Made by a program: the position numbers and the translations under genes. Under the pieces are notes generated by a model. The model searched no databases. It saw only the letters and a list, made by a program, of their open reading frames with translations, and had not been told where the DNA came from. Of a stretch of DNA of 64,000 nucleotides, positions 61,211 to 64,000 are shown in pieces; the first letter of the stretch is position 1, and the number at the start of each line of letters is the position of its first letter. Source of the DNA: Acetobacter garciniae (GTDB lineage Bacteria > Pseudomonadota > Alphaproteobacteria > Acetobacterales > Acetobacteraceae); contig NZ_JAFVMH010000001.1 in the NCBI RefSeq assembly GCF_017377735.1, positions 372,001 to 436,000 on the forward strand. Reading direction: 5' to 3'.

Positions 61211-61699
61211 ATGAAACTGAATGAACTTCGCGATAACGAAGGCTCGCGCTACCGCAAGAAGCGCCTTGGGCGCGGTATCGGTTCCGGCAAGGGCAAGACG
61301 TCCGGTAAGGGTGTGAAGGGCCAGAAGGCACGTGAGGGTGTGTCCCTGAACGGGTTTGAAGGTGGTCAGCTCCCCATCTATCGTCGTCTGCCCAAGCGCG
61401 GTTTCAAGAACATCTTTCGCAAGGTCTATGCCCCCGTTAATCTGGGTGCGATCGAACAGGCCCTGGCGGATGGCAAGCTTGAAAACGGTGCTCCGGTGAC
61501 GGAAGAAGCGCTCAAGAAGGCTGGCCTAGTCGGCACCGGCAAGTACGCCGGGGTGCGTATCCTGGGCGAGGGTGAGCTGACAAAGGGCGTCACGTTCGAA
61601 GTGTCGGGCGTTTCGGCCTCGGCCCGGGCGGCTATCGAGAAGGTCGGCGGCAGCATCACGCTGCTGGCGGCTCCGGTGGTGGAAGCCAGCGCCTCCTGA
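61211..61699 (+). CDS. rplO: 50S ribosomal protein L15
   Basis: A 162-residue L15, a late-assembly 50S protein. [20 protein letters not shown], the glycine-rich [39 protein letters not shown] and the C-terminal domain are intact. It is followed by a terminator-like hairpin before secY. Confidence 0.98.
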   Translation: MKLNELRDNEGSRYRKKRLGRGIGSGKGKTSGKGVKGQKAREGVSLNGFEGGQLPIYRRLPKRGFKNIFRKVYAPVNLGAIEQALADGKLENGAPVTEEALKKAGLVGTGKYAGVRILGEGELTKGVTFEVSGVSASARAAIEKVGGSITLLAAPVVEASAS

Positions 61700-61709
61700 T
61701 CATGGGCAG

Positions 61710-61743
61710 GGGAGAACGGTGCTTGCAACTGTTCTCCCTTTTT
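61710..61743 (+). terminator. Terminator-like hairpin between rplO and secY
   Basis: GGGAGAAC (61710-61717) pairs perfectly with GTTCTCCC (61731-61738) and is followed by TTTTT (61739-61743). The loop can close further by GGT/ACT-type pairs. This would reduce read-through into secY, adk and rpsM unless secY has its own promoter in the remaining 96 bp. Confidence 0.65.
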
Positions 61744-61839
61744 CCTGTTCGTATCGGAAATGCGGCCTGGATTTTCCGGGCCGACATGCCAGCGTCGCCA
61801 CACCCCGTGGTGGCGCTGTTTGTGTGAAAGGACGGATGC

Positions 61840-63192
61840 ATGGCTTCCGCGGCCGAACAACTGGCTGCCAACTTTAACGTCGGCTCGTTCGCCAAGGCGA
61901 CAGAACTCAAGAAGCGGATCTGGTTTACGCTGGGTGCCCTGATTGTTTATCGCCTGGGCACCTACATTCCGGTTCCCGGAGTGGACGCCACGGTTATGGG
62001 GCAGCTGCTTGCGCAGCATCAGGGCGGTATTCTGGGCATGTTCAACATGTTCACCGGCGGTGCGCTGGGGCGCATGACGGTGTTCGCCCTGAATATCATG
62101 CCCTACATTTCAGCGTCGATTATCGTGCAGTTGATGTCGACCGCCATCCCCTCGCTTGAATCGCTCAAGAAGGAAGGGGAGTCTGGGCGCAAGAAGCTCA
62201 ACGCCTACACGCGCTACCTGACGGTGCTGATCGCCGTCTTCCAGGCTTATGGCATCGCCCTGGGGCTGGAGAACGTGCAGAGCGGGGCTGCGGTGGTCAA
62301 TCCTGGCCCGTTGTTCCTGGTCACCTGTGTGACCGCCCTGGTGGGGGGTACCATGTTCCTCATGTGGCTGGGCGAGCAGATTACGTCGCGCGGCGTGGGC
62401 AACGGCATATCGCTGATCATTTTCGCCGGTATTGTCGCCAACCTGCCGCACGCCTTGGCCAGCCTCTTCGAACTGGGGTACACCGGGGCACTTTCACCTA
62501 TTTTCGTGCTGCTGTTCCTTGTCCTGGCGGCGGTGACGATCATGTTCATCGTCTTCATGGAACAGGCGCAGCGTCGCGTGGTGATCCAGTATCCCAAACG
62601 GCAGATGGGCCAGCGCATGTTCGGCGGCGATACGACGCATATGCCGCTCAAGGTGAATACGGCCGGGGTCATCCCGCCCATTTTCGCCTCATCCGTGCTG
62701 CTTATTCCCGTCACGCTGGCGGGGTTGATGAACGGGAAGTCCCTGCCGGGCTGGGTGTCCTTCCTGGGTGAGGAACTGGGGCAGGGGCAGCCGCTCTATA
62801 TGCTGTTCTATGCGCTGATGATCATCTTCTTTTCGTATTTCTATGCGGCGGTCACTTTCAACCCGACGGAAACGGCCGATAACCTGCGCAAGCAGGGTGG
62901 CTTTATTCCCGGCGTGCGCCCCGGCGCTGCGACGGCATCCTATTTCGACCGGATACTGACGCGGCTGACGACAATCGGCGCCGCCTACATGGTTGCCGTG
63001 TGTCTTCTGCCACAGATACTGATCAGCCACTATAATGTGCCGTTCTACTTTGGCGGGACGAGCCTGATCATTATCGTCTCGGTCACGATTGATACGGTCA
63101 CGCAGATTCAATCGCACCTGGTGGCGCACCAGTACCAGGGTCTGATGCGCAAGGGACGGGGTGCGAGGAAGCAGAGGATTATCCGGCGATGA
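61840..63192 (+). CDS. secY: Protein translocase subunit SecY
   Basis: A 450-residue ten-helix channel of the Sec translocon. Seen are TELKKRIWFTLGALIVYRLG, YIPVPGVDATVM, the plug and TM2 region (FALNIMPYISASIIVQLM), GNGISLIIFAGIVANLP, QRRVVIQYPKRQMG, the cytosolic loop NPTETADNLRKQGGFIPGVR-PG, and C-terminal LMRKGRGARKQRIIRR. ATG 61840 follows GAAAGGACG. It overlaps adk by four bases. Confidence 0.98.
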   Translation: MASAAEQLAANFNVGSFAKATELKKRIWFTLGALIVYRLGTYIPVPGVDATVMGQLLAQHQGGILGMFNMFTGGALGRMTVFALNIMPYISASIIVQLMSTAIPSLESLKKEGESGRKKLNAYTRYLTVLIAVFQAYGIALGLENVQSGAAVVNPGPLFLVTCVTALVGGTMFLMWLGEQITSRGVGNGISLIIFAGIVANLPHALASLFELGYTGALSPIFVLLFLVLAAVTIMFIVFMEQAQRRVVIQYPKRQMGQRMFGGDTTHMPLKVNTAGVIPPIFASSVLLIPVTLAGLMNGKSLPGWVSFLGEELGQGQPLYMLFYALMIIFFSYFYAAVTFNPTETADNLRKQGGFIPGVRPGAATASYFDRILTRLTTIGAAYMVAVCLLPQILISHYNVPFYFGGTSLIIIVSVTIDTVTQIQSHLVAHQYQGLMRKGRGARKQRIIRR

Positions 63193-63857
63193 ACATCATT
63201 TTCCTGGGCCCCCCGGGTGCCGGCAAGGGAACACAGTCCAAACTGCTGGAAGAGCGTTATGGGCTGGTACAGATCTCGACCGGGGACATGCTGCGTGCCG
63301 AAGTGGCCAGCGGCTCCGCCATCGGGGCGGAGGCGAAGGCCCTGATGCATGCCGGCAAGCTCGTGCCCGACGCCCTGATCATTGCCATGCTCAAGGATCG
63401 TATCGCCCAGAAGGATTGCCAGAACGGGTTTATCCTAGACGGCTTTCCGCGCACGCTCGCGCAGGCCGAGGAACTGGACCAGATGCTCAAGGCGGACGGG
63501 AAGCGCATCGACGTGGTGCTGTTCCTGAACGTGGATGAGGAAATCCTGGCCGACCGGATTTCCGGTCGTTTCACCTGCGCGAATTGCGGGCGGACCTATA
63601 ACGAGGTCTCCAACCCGCCCAAGCAGGCCGGCGTGTGCGATGCCTGTGGCAGCCATGAATTCAAGCGCCGTGCCGACGACAAGCGTGAGACAGTCGTGGA
63701 GCGGTTGAAGGAGTATCGGAAGCTGACGGCGCCGATTCTACCGTTTTATGAAAAACTGGGTCTTCTCCACACCATAAACGGGATGCTTCCCGCTGAAGGC
63801 GTGACCGCGGAAATCGAAGCAGCGCTTGGGGAAAACCCTGCGCTCACGAAGAAGTGA
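63189..63857 (+). CDS. adk: Adenylate kinase
   Basis: A 222-residue long-type adenylate kinase interconverting AMP, ADP and ATP. P loop GPPGAGKGTQ (residues 7-16), NMP-binding STGDMLRAEVASGS, FILDGFPRTLAQAEELD, and the LID with four cysteines (CANC...CDAC), predicting a structural zinc as in Gram-positive-type enzymes. RRADDKRETVVERLKEYRK follows. It starts at ATGA overlapping secY. Confidence 0.97.
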   Translation: MNIIFLGPPGAGKGTQSKLLEERYGLVQISTGDMLRAEVASGSAIGAEAKALMHAGKLVPDALIIAMLKDRIAQKDCQNGFILDGFPRTLAQAEELDQMLKADGKRIDVVLFLNVDEEILADRISGRFTCANCGRTYNEVSNPPKQAGVCDACGSHEFKRRADDKRETVVERLKEYRKLTAPILPFYEKLGLLHTINGMLPAEGVTAEIEAALGENPALTKK

Positions 63858-63867
63858 ACAGTTTTCG

Positions 63868-63894
63868 TTGACTTGTGCCGGTGGTCGGTATATT
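63868..63894 (+). promoter_or_regulatory. Candidate promoter upstream of rpsM
   Basis: TTGACT (63868-63873) and TATATT (63889-63894) are good hexamers but only 15 bp apart, shorter than optimal. Located just after adk and 80 bp before rpsM, they may give the alpha operon its own transcription start. Confidence 0.4.
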
Positions 63895-63938
63895 TCGCGG
63901 CCACCAAGTGAAATCCGCCCATAGAAGGGCTATGAGCC

Positions 63939-63961
63939 GTTCGCCGACAAGGCGGGCGAAC
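63939..63961 (+). promoter_or_regulatory. Hairpin in the rpsM leader
   Basis: GTTCGCC (63939-63945) pairs with GGCGAAC (63955-63961) immediately before the AGGAG ribosome site of rpsM. It is placed to affect translation start; in E. coli the alpha-operon leader binds S4, though a pseudoknot is not demonstrated here. Confidence 0.4.
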
Positions 63962-63974
63962 AGGAGTATAAGGC

Positions 63975-64000
63975 GTGGCACGTATTGCCGGCGTGAATGT
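63975..64000 (+). CDS. rpsM: 30S ribosomal protein S13, N-terminal fragment cut by the window end
   Basis: The last 26 bases read GTG GCA CGT ATT GCC GGC GTG AAT, giving MARIAGVN, the invariant start of S13. A GTG initiator follows AGGAGTATAAGGC. Position after secY-adk matches the alphaproteobacterial spc/alpha junction. The remainder lies outside the window. Confidence 0.88.

Overview
The window looks like a chromosomal segment of an acetic acid bacterium (Alphaproteobacteria, Acetobacteraceae, probably in or near Komagataeibacter/Gluconacetobacter). The reasons are a GC-rich background with strong G/C third-position bias, alphaproteobacterial ribosomal protein types, a nested-hairpin intergenic element of a kind I associate with this group, and the accessory gene content. 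The genus is an inference from character. No rRNA, tRNA, CRISPR array or phage module was seen.

Layout. (1) 1-7873: housekeeping and accessory genes: a YciI/EVE pair, a small DUF442-type protein, a lipoprotein, an EcsC-family protein, a D-2-hydroxyacid dehydrogenase followed closely by a 58-residue membrane protein, aat, and three consecutive genes for exported proteins, the first two being divergent paralogues. (2) 8081-18282: a polysaccharide (O-antigen/exopolysaccharide) locus. A GT2 glycosyltransferase, rmlBACD for dTDP-L-rhamnose, an unrecognised protein and a 1462-residue methyltransferase-coiled coil-GT2-GT2-GT4 fusion occur in one direction. The transferase genes are clearly AT-rich while the rml genes are GC-rich, so the locus is a compositional mosaic. 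A dead IS3-family element (18315-19533) marks its right edge. (3) 19616-32269: a giant AsmA/YhdP-like protein divergent from glnE, then bcp, a nested-hairpin repeat, a Gly/Tyr-rich exported protein, an MFS symporter, rmuC and an OmpR/EnvZ-type two-component pair. (4) 32457-38559: a tripartite RND efflux operon in the unusual order permease, adaptor, outer-membrane factor, directly behind the two-component pair.

(5) 38665-64000: the ribosomal/transcription super-cluster: rplKA, rplJL-rpoBC, rpsL-rpsG-tuf, the S10 genes (rpsJ to rpsQ), the spc genes (rplN to rplO), secY, adk and the first codons of rpsM. Two expected neighbours are missing: secE-nusG do not precede rplK (the efflux operon does), and fusA is absent between rpsG and tuf. 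RNA hairpins sit at the junctions where expression would be adjusted: a terminator-like attenuator between rplA and rplJ, an 18-bp perfect hairpin before rpoB, a strong terminator after rpoC, and a terminator-like hairpin between rplO and secY.

How parts work together. The rml enzymes make the dTDP-rhamnose donor that the neighbouring transferases could use to build a rhamnose-containing surface glycan. The two-component pair is placed to control the efflux pump. The last 25 kb is the co-transcribed translation/transcription machinery. The least described elements are the multi-domain glycan polymerase and its AT-rich neighbours, the tandem exported paralogues, and the permease-first pump lacking the AcrB-type lysine.
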